From positions 1,596,764 through 1,660,763 of the forward strand of contig NC_012997.1 of assembly GCF_000023025.1 (NCBI RefSeq): a DNA stretch of 64,000 nucleotides, given 5' to 3'. The position numbers and the translations under genes were made by a program. The notes under the pieces are model-generated. The model ran no database searches. It had not been told where the DNA came from and was given only the letters and a program-made list of their open reading frames with translations. The DNA comes from Teredinibacter turnerae T7901 (lineage in GTDB: Bacteria > Pseudomonadota > Gammaproteobacteria > Pseudomonadales > Cellvibrionaceae). Each line of letters begins with the position of its first letter. Position 1 is the first letter of the stretch. Below are positions 1 through 8,866 of this stretch, one piece after another.

Positions 1-141
1 CATTATCAGGCTATCGCTGTCTGCAGGAATCGCCGCGCCGTCCAATTTATTTGTTACACCGTTGAGAGTGCCTGGCCCCAGATAAGGAACAATGGAGCCT
101 GTTCGTATACCTTCTATTAGTTGATTGAGATCGGATGTCAC
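1..141 (-). CDS. SIR2-like protein, N-terminal 47 residues (gene runs off the window)
   Basis: The first 47 codons of a minus-strand gene are visible, from a GTG at 141-139; the rest lies left of the window. An AGGAGT ribosome site sits about 7 bases before the GTG. Residues 15-24 (GSIVPYLGPG) resemble the glycine-rich nucleotide-binding start of SIR2-like proteins, which supports the family only weakly because the catalytic part is missing. It is divergent from nifH, with its own sigma-54 motif and shared NifA sites, so a nif-linked role is inferred. The substrate and reaction cannot be told from this fragment. Confidence 0.6.
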   Translation of the reverse strand, partial: MTSDLNQLIEGIRTGSIVPYLGPGTLNGVTNKLDGAAIPADSDSLIM

Positions 142-190
142 AGTCTTACTCCTGGAATTGAGAATGAATTTAATTATTAGGTTCAGCAGG

Positions 191-206
191 AGCAATTACT
201 AAGCCA
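191..206 (-). promoter_or_regulatory. sigma-54 (-24/-12) promoter for the SIR2-like gene
   Basis: Read on the minus strand this is TGGCTT-AGTAA-TTGCT, with the GG and GC separated by exactly 10 bases. The -12 element matches the consensus and the -24 differs at two positions. It lies about 50 bases before the GTG at 141 and 70-150 bases from the two NifA sites shared with nifH. Confidence 0.65.
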
Positions 207-277
207 ATTAAAAGCTATTGAAATTTAAAGAAAAACTTTTGGCGTTACAGATTAATAACGTGAAGGGAGAAACAAAT

Positions 278-293
278 TGTTGGCTTTGTGACA
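278..293. promoter_or_regulatory. NifA upstream activator site
   Basis: TGT-N10-ACA, the NifA enhancer consensus. It is about 160 bases upstream of the nifH -24 element and 72 bases upstream of the divergent -24 element at 206, so it could serve both promoters. Confidence 0.75.
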
Positions 294-336
294 AATAAAG
301 AGAAGAAATTGATTAAAAAAATAACCTTTGTCGCAT

Positions 337-352
337 TGTCGTTATTGACACA
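337..352. promoter_or_regulatory. NifA upstream activator site
   Basis: Second TGT-N10-ACA between the SIR2-like gene and nifH, about 100 bases upstream of the nifH -24 element, a usual NifA distance. Confidence 0.75.
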
Positions 353-452
353 ACGAAAGGCCCGTTTGTAACTAACAATACTGGTATGTGTGTGACCCGA
401 AGAATCTAAAAAATCCTTTTAAATCAATGCCTTTATGCTTTGGTAAGGGCTT

Positions 453-468
453 TGGCACAAAGCCTGCT
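453..468 (+). promoter_or_regulatory. sigma-54 promoter of nifH
   Basis: TGGCAC-AAAGC-CTGCT: a perfect -24 element and a -12 element with one change, with GG-N10-GC spacing. It lies 78 bases before the nifH ATG, so the nifHDK transcript should have a leader of about 65-70 bases. Confidence 0.9.
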
Positions 469-509
469 CTATACCCAGCGTATGTCTGCGCTCAGCGTGC
501 GTGGGGTAG

Positions 510-1424
<915 letters not shown>

Positions 1425-1483
1425 TTAAGCAACCCTGCTGTTAGTCCAGGAAGTTCACGGCGGGGCGGGCGAAATAGCCTAGC

Positions 1484-1509
1484 TAGGAGCACAAATCCTT
1501 GTGCTCCTA
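1484..1509 (+). other. nifH-nifD intercistronic hairpin
   Basis: An 11-base perfect inverted repeat (TAGGAGCACAA ... TTGTGCTCCTA) with a 4-base loop lies 60 bases after the nifH stop and 33 before the nifD ATG. No T-run follows, so it is unlikely to be an intrinsic terminator. Stem-loops at this place stabilise a processed nifH mRNA in other diazotrophs; that role is inferred here. Confidence 0.75.
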
Positions 1510-1542
1510 TTACCCGAAAACACACTTTCAGGAGACACAATC

Positions 1543-3024
1543 ATGTCTGAAATGTCACGCGAAGAGGTTGAAGCCCTCATATCAGAAGTTCTGGAAGTTT
1601 ATCCAGAAAAAGCGAAGAAGAATCGTGAGAAGCACCTTTCACCTAACGATACTTCTTTGGAACAAAGCAAAAAATGTATCACTTCCAACAAAAAGTCCTT
1701 ACCTGGCTTGATGACCATTCGTGGTTGTGCTTACGCGGGTTCTAAAGGTGTTGTTTGGGGTCCGGTAAAAGATATGATTCATATCTCACACGGCCCTGTT
1801 GGTTGTGGACAGTATTCACGTGCTGGACGTCGTAACTACTACATCGGTACTACAGGTATTAATGCCTTTGTTACCATGAACTTCACTTCCGACTTCCAGG
1901 AAAAAGACATCGTTTTCGGTGGCGACAAGAAACTTGCTAAGTTGATTGACGAAATCGAAACATTGTTCCCACTGAACAAAGGCATCACTATCCAATCCGA
2001 GTGTCCAATTGGTTTGATCGGTGACGATATTGAAGCTGTGGCTAAATCCAAACAAAAAGAACACGGCAAAACTGTTGTTCCTGTTCGTTGTGAAGGTTTC
2101 CGCGGTGTGTCTCAGTCTTTGGGTCACCACATTGCTAACGACTCCGTCCGCGACTGGGTTTTGGGCGCACGCGACGAAGATAACAGCTTCGAGCAAACCG
2201 ACTACGACGTAGCAATTATCGGTGACTACAACATCGGTGGTGACGCTTGGTCTTCACGTATTTTGCTTGAAGAAATGGGCTTGCGCGTGGTTGCCCAGTG
2301 GTCTGGTGATGGCACCTTGTCTGAAATGGAGCTGACACCAAAAGTTAAGTTGAACCTGGTTCACTGCTATCGTTCCATGAACTACATTTCTCGCCATATG
2401 GAAGAGAAATATGGTATCCCCTGGATGGAGTACAACTTCTTCGGCCCAACCAAAACTGCTGAATCTCTGCGTAAAATCGCAGCACAATTCGACGAAAGCA
2501 TTCAGGCTAAGTGTGAAGAAGTACTCGCTAAGTATCAGCCTGAGTGGCAGTCTGTGATCGACAAATTCCGTCCACGCCTCGAAGGTAAGCGCGTCATGCT
2601 GTACGTTGGCGGTCTGCGTCCACGTCACGTGATTGGTGCGTACGAAGATCTCGGCATGGAAGTTGTTGGTACCGGTTATGAATTTGGTCACAACGATGAC
2701 TACGACCGTACTCTGCAAGAAATGGGTAACGCGACTCTGCTGTACGATGATGTTACCGGCTATGAGTTCGAAGAGTTTGTTAAAAAGGTTAAGCCAGACC
2801 TGATCGGTTCTGGTATCAAGGAAAAGTATATCTTCCAGAAAATGGGTATCCCTTTCCGTCAGATGCACTCCTGGGATTACTCAGGTCCATACCATGGTTT
2901 CGATGGCTTTGCGATTTTCGCACGCGACATGGATATGACACTGAACAATCCATGCTGGCATAAACTGGCAGCACCTTGGAAAAAATCTGATACCACTACA
3001 GAAGAATTGGCAGCAACCGCTTAA
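1543..3024 (+). CDS. nifD: nitrogenase MoFe protein alpha chain
   Basis: The alpha subunit of dinitrogenase holds FeMo-co and shares the P-cluster with NifK. At 493 residues it has the usual length. P-cluster cysteines are in RGCAYAG, GPVGCG and [11 protein letters not shown]; the FeMo-co cysteine is in VHCYRSMNY and the histidine in [12 protein letters not shown]. The ATG at 1543 has AGGAGA 7 bases upstream and begins [10 protein letters not shown] as in relatives; an earlier in-frame start at 1501 lies inside the intercistronic hairpin and is rejected. It follows nifH by 118 bases and is co-transcribed with it and nifK. Confidence 0.99.
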   Translation: MSEMSREEVEALISEVLEVYPEKAKKNREKHLSPNDTSLEQSKKCITSNKKSLPGLMTIRGCAYAGSKGVVWGPVKDMIHISHGPVGCGQYSRAGRRNYYIGTTGINAFVTMNFTSDFQEKDIVFGGDKKLAKLIDEIETLFPLNKGITIQSECPIGLIGDDIEAVAKSKQKEHGKTVVPVRCEGFRGVSQSLGHHIANDSVRDWVLGARDEDNSFEQTDYDVAIIGDYNIGGDAWSSRILLEEMGLRVVAQWSGDGTLSEMELTPKVKLNLVHCYRSMNYISRHMEEKYGIPWMEYNFFGPTKTAESLRKIAAQFDESIQAKCEEVLAKYQPEWQSVIDKFRPRLEGKRVMLYVGGLRPRHVIGAYEDLGMEVVGTGYEFGHNDDYDRTLQEMGNATLLYDDVTGYEFEEFVKKVKPDLIGSGIKEKYIFQKMGIPFRQMHSWDYSGPYHGFDGFAIFARDMDMTLNNPCWHKLAAPWKKSDTTTEELAATA

Positions 3025-3165
3025 TTTGGTGCGCTAATCGCTATTTTTCTGAATAGATAAACTCCTCCAGCGCGAGTCTGTATTTGTCTTACGCGACGAA
3101 CACAGCTCGTGTCTGGAGCTCAAATCCGCTCGTTCACAGATTAGTGACGCGGAAGGAGAATCGTC

Positions 3166-4737
3166 ATGAGTCAGGATGTTGAAGACATCAAACCAAGTTA
3201 TCCCTTGTTCCGTGAACAAGAATATCGCGACACTCTTGCTAACAAGCGCGATAATTTTGAAGAAAAGCACCCGCAGGAAAAAATCGACGAAGTATTCCAG
3301 TGGACCACTACGGAAGAATACAAAGAGCTGAACTTCCAGCGCGAAGCGCTCACCGTTAACCCTGCAAAAGCTTGTCAGCCTCTGGGTTCCGTTTTGTGCT
3401 CTCTTGGTTTTGAGAACACTATGCCATACGTACACGGTTCACAAGGTTGCGTTGCATACTTCCGTACCTACTTTAACCGTCATTTTAAAGAGCCGATTTC
3501 TTGCGTATCAGATTCCATGACTGAAGACGCTGCGGTATTCGGCGGCCAGCAAAACATGAAAGACGGCTTGGAAAACTGCATGAAAGTGTACAAGCCTGAC
3601 ATGATTGCGGTATCAACTACCTGTATGGCTGAAGTAATTGGCGACGACCTTAATGCGTTCATCAATAACTCGAAGAACGAAGGTCACGTGCCTCAGGACT
3701 ACCCAGTTCCTTTCGCTCATACGCCCAGTTTCGTTGGTAGCCACACTACCGGTTGGGATAACATGTTTGAGGGTATTATTCGTTACTTTACCCTTAACTA
3801 CATGGAAGACAAAGAAGTTGGCAGCAACGGTCAAATTAATATCGTTCCTGGCTTCGAGACCTATCTTGGTAACTACCGTGTTATTAAGCGCATGCTTAAT
3901 GAAATGGACGTACCGTTTAAATTGCTTTCTGATCCGGAAGAAGTTCTGGATACCCCTGCTGACGGTCAGTTCCGTATGTACTCTGGCGGCACGACTCAGG
4001 ACGAAGTGAGAGACGCACCTAACGCGAAAGACACTTTGTTGTTGCAAGCTTGGCAGCTGGTAAAAACTGAGAAGTTTGTGCGCAATACCTGGAAGCATGA
4101 AGCTCCTCGCATCAACATCCCGATGGGACTTGAGTGGACAGATGAATTCCTGATGAAAGTCAGCGAAATCTCTGGTCAACCGATTCCTGATAGTCTTGCC
4201 AAAGAGCGTGGTCGTTTAGTTGATATGATGACGGATTCTCACGCGTGGATGCACGGCAAGAAATTTGCGCTTTGGGGCGATCCAGATTTCGTCATGGGTA
4301 TGTCCAAGTTCCTGATGGAGCTGGGTGCCGAGCCAACACACATCCTTTGCCACAACGCTAACAAGCGCTGGAAAAAGGCGATGGAAGCGATACTGGCAAC
4401 TTCTCCTTACGGTTCAAACAGCGAAGTTCATCTGGGTAAAGACCTGTGGCATATGCGCTCACTGGTATTTACCAACAAGCCAGACTTCATGATTGGTAAC
4501 TCTTACGGTAAGTTCATTCAGCGCGATACCTTGTACAAAGGTGAAGAGCATGAAGTACCACTGATCCGTATTGGTTTCCCAATCTTCGACCGTCACCACC
4601 TGCATCGTCAGACCACTATGGGCTACGAAGGCGCTATGCAGATGTTGACTACTCTGGTCAATGCTGTACTTGAGCGTCTTGATGACGAAACTCGCGGTAT
4701 GCAAACCACTGACTACAACTACGACTTGGTTCGCTAA
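3166..4737 (+). CDS. nifK: nitrogenase MoFe protein beta chain
   Basis: The beta subunit of dinitrogenase supplies the other half of the P-cluster. It has 523 residues, the full length of the Azotobacter-type chain with its N-terminal extension. P-cluster cysteines are seen in CQPLGSVL, HGSQGCVAYFR and STTCMAEVIGDD. GGAAGGAG lies upstream of the ATG. A 141-base gap separates it from nifD, and nothing there looks like a promoter. A hairpin follows the stop at 4750-4781. Confidence 0.99.
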   Translation: MSQDVEDIKPSYPLFREQEYRDTLANKRDNFEEKHPQEKIDEVFQWTTTEEYKELNFQREALTVNPAKACQPLGSVLCSLGFENTMPYVHGSQGCVAYFRTYFNRHFKEPISCVSDSMTEDAAVFGGQQNMKDGLENCMKVYKPDMIAVSTTCMAEVIGDDLNAFINNSKNEGHVPQDYPVPFAHTPSFVGSHTTGWDNMFEGIIRYFTLNYMEDKEVGSNGQINIVPGFETYLGNYRVIKRMLNEMDVPFKLLSDPEEVLDTPADGQFRMYSGGTTQDEVRDAPNAKDTLLLQAWQLVKTEKFVRNTWKHEAPRINIPMGLEWTDEFLMKVSEISGQPIPDSLAKERGRLVDMMTDSHAWMHGKKFALWGDPDFVMGMSKFLMELGAEPTHILCHNANKRWKKAMEAILATSPYGSNSEVHLGKDLWHMRSLVFTNKPDFMIGNSYGKFIQRDTLYKGEEHEVPLIRIGFPIFDRHHLHRQTTMGYEGAMQMLTTLVNAVLERLDDETRGMQTTDYNYDLVR

Positions 4738-4749
4738 TATCGTAACCCC

Positions 4750-4784
4750 AGCAGTATCGGTTCAAATGGGTCGATACTGCTTTT
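4750..4784 (+). terminator. hairpin after nifK (attenuator or processing site)
   Basis: A 10-base perfect stem (AGCAGTATCG ... CGATACTGCT) with a 12-base loop is followed by only a short TTT. It starts 13 bases after the nifK stop. It may partly terminate transcription or mark an mRNA 3' end, setting nifHDK above nifTY; the weak T-run makes full termination unlikely. Confidence 0.55.
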
Positions 4785-4981
4785 GATTTGCTGGATGCGA
4801 TAGGAGGATTCGCTGTGTAGCGCCTGTTGTTAAGCGTTGCCTGTCGAATGTGCAAAGCTCGAACGATCAACTCCTGGTGGTTGGTTTTACGAGTAGAGTT
4901 TCCCCTCGATTATTGCACCTTTTGCCGGGGGGAGTCCGGTTTGCACGAACTCCGGCATCTTTTAATTTAGCGGAGAACAAA

Positions 4982-5191
4982 ATGCCAAGCGTGATGATTC
5001 GAAAAAATATGGACGGAAAGCTGACGTTGTACGTCGCTAAGCGAGACCTGGAAGAAGATATTATTTCAATTGAGCACGACACAGAAGAGACTTGGGGTGG
5101 TGAAGTAAAGCTTGCTGACGGTTCTGCGTATTATCTTGAACCTATAGCGACGCCCAAACTCCCGATCACTGTGCGCGCGAAACGCCTTTAA
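4982..5191 (+). CDS. nifT: NifT/FixU protein
   Basis: A small 69-residue protein of the NifT (FixU) family, beginning MPSVMIRKNMDGKLTLYVAK and ending in the family's PITVRAK stretch. It lies after nifK as in Azotobacter. Loss of nifT has little effect in other species, so its job is unclear; a role in nitrogenase maturation is usually assumed. The ATG follows GCGGAGAAC. The reading frame is open further upstream from 4850, but that part shows no conserved protein. A GC-rich hairpin spans its stop and the start of nifY. Confidence 0.95.
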   Translation: MPSVMIRKNMDGKLTLYVAKRDLEEDIISIEHDTEETWGGEVKLADGSAYYLEPIATPKLPITVRAKRL

Positions 5192-5205
5192 AGGCGGGGC
5201 TTCGC
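5177..5205 (+). other. hairpin spanning the nifT stop and the nifY ribosome site
   Basis: The palindrome CGCCTTTAAAGGCG (5183-5196) is flanked by GCGAA (5177-5181) and TTCGC (5201-5205). The structure covers the nifT stop and the G-rich bases just before the nifY GTG at 5207. It could tie nifY translation to passage of ribosomes through nifT. This is structural inference only. Confidence 0.5.
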
Positions 5206-5206
5206 T

Positions 5207-5911
5207 GTGAATACACAGCCACTTGATAAAGAAGTCGCGCTGCGAATTGGCCTGGCCGTAAAAGAGCTGGACGCCATCAGCACGCAGGAATTCTTGGGTT
5301 TGCTGATTAAGATAATGGGCGAACCTATTACGCCTGCAAAGCTCGATAAACTCCGGGCTAAAAAAGTGAAATTGCTGGCAGGCGAGTCACTGGACACAGT
5401 GTCGTCAGAAACTTTCGAACGTGCATTTGCACTTTTAAAAGGTCGCGGCATTCGCCAGTTTTTAAATCCAAAGCCTGAACTTGAGCAGGGTGTTTTTTGC
5501 GAAATCAGAGGTTCGGTGAGGATCGCATGTTCATCGAATCGCGGCGAAAATATCGATGGCCAGTTCAGCGACTGTATGCGATTTCTTATATATCAGGTAT
5601 CACCTGACTATATACGTTTGATAGACATACGCGAGCCTTCGCCAAAAATTAAAGCTACCGAGCGCGGTGCAGCCCGAGCCAAACTAATCGAAGATTGTTC
5701 GATGCTATACACAATCTCCATTGGTGCCGCTGCGACTGCGAAAGTTGTAAAAGTTGGGTTACATGTCATGCAGTTAGGTAAACCCTTGTTGGCTCATGTT
5801 GCGTTGCGCAGGCTGCAGGCCGTACTCGCGCAAGACAGCCCGCCACCGTGGCTGGTGAAAGCAATGGGTAAACCTTCACTTGGCGTAAAACTTTATGGAG
5901 AAAATAGCTGA
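5207..5911 (+). CDS. nifY: NifY, FeMo-co / apo-dinitrogenase binding protein
   Basis: NifY and its relative NafY bind apo-MoFe protein and FeMo-co during maturation. The 234-residue product has an N-terminal helical domain (about 1-90), then a NifX/NifB C-terminal-type FeMo-co binding domain (about 100-220). The GTG start at 5207 begins MNTQPLDKEV; it is 15 bases after nifT and its ribosome site lies in a hairpin, so translational coupling is likely. The stop overlaps the next start (TGATG). Confidence 0.92.
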   Translation: MNTQPLDKEVALRIGLAVKELDAISTQEFLGLLIKIMGEPITPAKLDKLRAKKVKLLAGESLDTVSSETFERAFALLKGRGIRQFLNPKPELEQGVFCEIRGSVRIACSSNRGENIDGQFSDCMRFLIYQVSPDYIRLIDIREPSPKIKATERGAARAKLIEDCSMLYTISIGAAATAKVVKVGLHVMQLGKPLLAHVALRRLQAVLAQDSPPPWLVKAMGKPSLGVKLYGENS

Positions 5912-6177
5912 TGATTGCAGAACAAGAGCTTTTCGACGTTGCCGAATTCGTAAAAACAAACGGTTTATCTGAAGCAGTCATCGCCGAGTTACGAACGAAG
6001 TTTCCGGGTAAGCATTTCACCTGGTGTATGGAGGATGACATTCACTCCGGCAAGCCGGTATACGAGGGTGAAGGGTTCGATATATATGTGGTTAACTCTA
6101 TGGACCACTGTTCCGTGCTCACCAACGATCTCGAGAGCGCAAGTGGATTCGTTCTTGCGGAATTGATTGAAGAATAG
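5911..6177 (+). CDS. small conserved protein between nifY and lrv
   Basis: An acidic 88-residue protein whose ATG overlaps the nifY stop. A small ORF fills the same slot between nifY and lrv in Azotobacter-type clusters; it may belong to the DUF6129 family, but I cannot confirm that. It shows no signal peptide or membrane segment. Two cysteines (in WCMEDD and HCSVLT) are spaced too far apart to suggest a metal site alone. Coupling to nifY suggests a helper of cofactor insertion. Function unknown. Confidence 0.8.
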   Translation: MIAEQELFDVAEFVKTNGLSEAVIAELRTKFPGKHFTWCMEDDIHSGKPVYEGEGFDIYVVNSMDHCSVLTNDLESASGFVLAELIEE

Positions 6178-6186
6178 AGACGTATA

Positions 6187-6948
6187 GTGAATAAGCCAAC
6201 TGACGGAAATTTCGACGGCCCTGACGATAGAACGCCTATCGCCGATTGTCGGTTTTGCTCGTATCGAGCAAACCTCCTTATGAGTGGTCGTTGCTCCCCA
6301 GGCGACGTTTGCGTAAAAGTGGATAGCGGTCGTCAGATAGATCGTTTCTTTCGATTCAATCCGCAGTACGCAGAAGTTTATCTACGCGATGACTTTTGGG
6401 AGCGGCGGGCTATCGCGGTACGTTATTCACCGATAGATGCGTTGGACCGACTGATACAAGACCCGGACGAAGCTGTTCGCAGGGCCGTAGCCTACCGACT
6501 TCCGAGAGAGCAGCTCTTTCAGCTAATGGATGATGAAGATCGCGAGGTGAGAATTACCGTCGCCGACCGAATTCCGTTAGAGCAATTGGAAAAAATGGCG
6601 GACGACCGTGATTATTTGGTGCGTGCCTATGTCGCTCAGCGGTTGAGTGAAGGTCGTCTGTTCAGATTCATTAGAGATCCTGACCTTCAGGTCAGAAAAA
6701 TTATTGCTGGTCGACTGCCGGAAGAGAGTCTCGGTCTAATGGCTTCTGATCGTGAACCGGAGGTCCGTCGTATTATCGCCCAACGTTTGACGGGTGCCGA
6801 TGTCGTACCCCTGTTGAGCGACGAGGATTGGACAGTTCGATTGGAGGCGGTAAAAAATGCGCCGCTTGAGGAGCTGTGTCGATTGGACGAGGAAGATGAA
6901 GAGGTGTTAATCGCTATTAGCGAACGCCTGGAAACTTCTGACACATAA
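6187..6948 (+). CDS. lrv: leucine-rich repeat variant (LRV) iron-sulfur protein
   Basis: This 253-residue protein matches the LRV protein found after nifY in Azotobacter. The N-terminus carries C21, C24, C36 and C42, the pattern that binds a [4Fe-4S] cluster in that family. From about residue 70 to 240 there are about seven helical repeats of 24 residues, each with a DPD/DRE-type turn followed by VR and an R-L/I-P or Q-R-L end. The start is a GTG 9 bases after the preceding stop. Its role is unknown; position suggests protein interaction in nitrogenase assembly. It ends the nifHDKTY run. Confidence 0.9.
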   Translation: MNKPTDGNFDGPDDRTPIADCRFCSYRANLLMSGRCSPGDVCVKVDSGRQIDRFFRFNPQYAEVYLRDDFWERRAIAVRYSPIDALDRLIQDPDEAVRRAVAYRLPREQLFQLMDDEDREVRITVADRIPLEQLEKMADDRDYLVRAYVAQRLSEGRLFRFIRDPDLQVRKIIAGRLPEESLGLMASDREPEVRRIIAQRLTGADVVPLLSDEDWTVRLEAVKNAPLEELCRLDEEDEEVLIAISERLETSDT

Positions 6949-7351
6949 GTCAGTCAGCGGAGCGCATGACCTTTTGCGCAGGTGATACTTTGTTGTAACT
7001 CTAACTCCAGTTGCTCCTGCGCGTGTATGTCGATCATTACAGTAGAGGCGTTATCATATTTTGCGTTCTATCGCCTATTAAATCCTAATTTAAAATGTTT
7101 TTTCACCCTTGATTTGTGTGGAAATGGTTTTGTATTCGGCTAGTTATTTTAGATTTTCTTTATAAATAAATCGTTTTGATTGTTGTTAAAAATTACGGCT
7201 CTTATCGTTTATCGTGAAAATTGGTTGTTTGTGGGTGAATAAACAGTTTTCTTGTTTGTAGGAATAAGCGGTACGAATAAGCTGATAGGAGCCTGAAACC
7301 GAAGCACGTGTGCTTTGTATTTTTTAAGTTGGACATACGCCGGGGGCTAAT
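6949..7351. other. AT-rich intergenic region with one NifA-like site
   Basis: These 403 bases are AT-rich and carry no protein I can support. A TGT-N10-ACA is at 7230-7245, 107 bases before the next ATG, but no GG-N10-GC sigma-54 core follows it (the nearest has 9-base spacing). A short inverted repeat AAGCAC-GT-GTGCTT lies near 7302. No terminator hairpin is evident after lrv. Confidence 0.4.
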
Positions 7352-7801
7352 ATGTTTGAACATGCTAATTTGGATGGAAGTAAATACCGCACGCTTGCAG
7401 CGGCGGAAACCTTTTTACAGCCGGAAGTGCTGGAGTTTCGCGAAGGCGGAGCCGATTCTGCACCGCGTCTGCAGCACGGCGTTGCAGGTGACGTTCTGGT
7501 CGAGCGCTATTTACCAGCAGAGTCAGTGGGCACGGCCTGGCCACATGATTCTGTTGCCGCTCCCTGGTGGGTTGTAGTGGATCATCCTCCTCATGCGGGA
7601 ATTGTCGCTACGTTTAATGAGTCACTGGGTGGCATTTACAAGCGTGTGCTAAACCCCGAAAAAAATGTTGTTGCCTTTGCTGAGCAAGGCGAAGAAGTTG
7701 TTATAAGTGCCGGCGTATATAGCGTCGTGCGTGCGGCAGACAGCAAAGAGTTGAGTGGCAACTCCCTGGTTGCCCTGCGCGCTGCATACTACGCTAATTA
7801 A
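7352..7801 (+). CDS. uncharacterised protein upstream of the Nif11 gene
   Basis: I do not recognise this 149-residue protein. It is soluble, with no signal peptide or membrane segment and no cysteine. A tryptophan- and proline-rich centre (PWWVVVDHPPH, about 70-80) is followed by alternating beta-like stretches. A GGGGG run 6 bases before the ATG may be the ribosome site. It is 29 bases upstream of a nif11 gene on the same strand and probably shares its transcript, which ends at the terminator at 8060. Confidence 0.7.
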   Translation: MFEHANLDGSKYRTLAAAETFLQPEVLEFREGGADSAPRLQHGVAGDVLVERYLPAESVGTAWPHDSVAAPWWVVVDHPPHAGIVATFNESLGGIYKRVLNPEKNVVAFAEQGEEVVISAGVYSVVRAADSKELSGNSLVALRAAYYAN

Positions 7802-7830
7802 TTCAATTATTTAGTACGGAGAAATCAGGA

Positions 7831-8049
7831 ATGTCACTGCAACAAATAAAAGCCTTTTCAGATGCGGCTCGTGAAAATTCAGAATTGGGCGGCAAGCTGA
7901 AAGAGTGCCAAAAAATACGTGATATGCTTACTTTAGGAACCGAATATGGTTTCGCTATGGACGAGGTCGAGCTTTATCCGCCTAACGAACCTCAATTTAC
8001 CGAAGACCAGCTCAGTGAGAAGCTTGTAAAAGCGTTACTGCGCGTTTAG
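7831..8049 (+). CDS. Nif11 family protein
   Basis: This 72-residue protein starts MSLQQIKAFSDAARENSELG, the typical Nif11 domain opening, followed by the helical LGTEYGF segment. Nif11 domains occur both as small nif-cluster proteins of unknown function and as leader parts of some peptide natural products. No double-glycine cleavage site, cysteine-rich core or modification enzyme is present, so the nif-type version is more likely. AGTACGGAGAAA precedes the ATG. A strong terminator follows. Confidence 0.85.
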   Translation: MSLQQIKAFSDAARENSELGGKLKECQKIRDMLTLGTEYGFAMDEVELYPPNEPQFTEDQLSEKLVKALLRV

Positions 8050-8059
8050 TTTTCCGCTG

Positions 8060-8100
8060 ATGCCGTGATCAAGCTCGCCACTTGACCACGGCATTTTTTT
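8060..8100 (+). terminator. intrinsic terminator after the nif11 gene
   Basis: ATGCCGTGATCAAG (8060-8073) pairs with CTTGACCACGGCAT (8081-8094), with one A-C mismatch and a 7-base loop, followed by a run of seven T. It acts in the plus direction. The T-run overlaps the 3' end of the converging gene at 8099. Confidence 0.9.
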
Positions 8101-8482
8101 ACATAACGGCATGCCCGGTACACAATTCCATATTATGGGGTCTGGGCGCGGGCAATTCATGAGCAATGTAGGCGTCTACTGCTTTATCGGGGTCGGTTTC
8201 AGATGTCGATAGCAACGTCGTATTACGTTCTGCCAGGCGTCGAATTACGCCGTCACCCGCTGATCCAGCTATTGCGAATTCAACGCCGTGTATAGGATGG
8301 CGGTTACCATCGCCTCGTACGTGCCATTCATGCAAGCTCGACTTTTCTGTCAGTTGAATTTTCCAAACTGCTTCCTTTTTACCATTTTCAATGTTGTATA
8401 CCTGCCATATCAGTGCTCGGCCCGCATGCGGTGATACCTTTCCGTCCCGTTGCAGTGCAACAGCTATTAGTTCTCTGTTCAT
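8099..8482 (-). CDS. FeMo-co-binding-domain protein (NifX/NafY superfamily)
   Basis: This 127-residue protein is a single domain of the NifB/NifX/NafY C-terminal type that binds FeMo-co or its precursors: it opens LIAVALQRDGKVSPHAGRAL and closes with a region of RRLAERNTTLL type. GAGGAG lies 7 bases before the ATG. It stands alone on the minus strand, converging with the nif11 gene. I found no sigma-54 motif upstream, only a palindrome at 8502-8528. It could be a cofactor carrier or a reserve NifX; NifY, NifX and two others share the domain in this window. Confidence 0.85.
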   Translation of the reverse strand: MNRELIAVALQRDGKVSPHAGRALIWQVYNIENGKKEAVWKIQLTEKSSLHEWHVRGDGNRHPIHGVEFAIAGSAGDGVIRRLAERNTTLLSTSETDPDKAVDAYIAHELPAPRPHNMELCTGHAVM

Positions 8483-8866
8483 TGTCAGCTCCTCGTAATG
8501 TCAACACGATAATACCGGTATTGTGTTGGCCCACGTTGATGTGAGGCAAATCCGTACGCTTGGTTTTTGTAATTGTTTGTCGCCGAAAAAATATAAAAAT
8601 TGGCGCCAGTCGTACGCTTACTATTGAGGTACGTTATAGATGATTTGCTACACCGCGAAATCTATGTTCGCAAAACGGATATCAGCTCACACAAATTTAT
8701 CTGGTCGCTTTTTACAGATGCGATCGCCACGATTTAGCTCCAAGTGTGAACTTGAAAGGCCGAATTCCGAGGCTATTTAGCTTTAGCTGGGTGCGGTGGT
8801 GGAATAAACGCTGTGAGTCATTGCGTGCAATTTTTATTAAAAACTATTTATTACGCAGGACTCCCC
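8483..8866. other. intergenic region with a bipartite palindrome
   Basis: No gene is seen in these 384 bases. The perfect 12-base palindrome AATACCGGTATT (8511-8522) is flanked by CAACAC (8502-8507) and GTGTTG (8523-8528); it lies 20-46 bases upstream of the minus-strand ATG at 8482, where an operator would sit. No sigma-54 core was found on either strand. Confidence 0.45.

Noticed and set aside
1499-1542. earlier nifD start at 1501
   Set aside because: It begins inside the intercistronic hairpin and gives a leader not found in NifD; the ATG at 1543 has a good ribosome site.
4850-4981. upstream extension of nifT to a 113-residue protein
   Set aside because: The extra part has no NifT similarity and spans a GC-rich hairpin region; the ATG at 4982 matches the family.
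7230-7245. NifA site for the 149-residue protein and nif11 genes
   Set aside because: No GG-N10-GC sigma-54 core follows; the nearest has 9-base spacing. Left as a possible site only.
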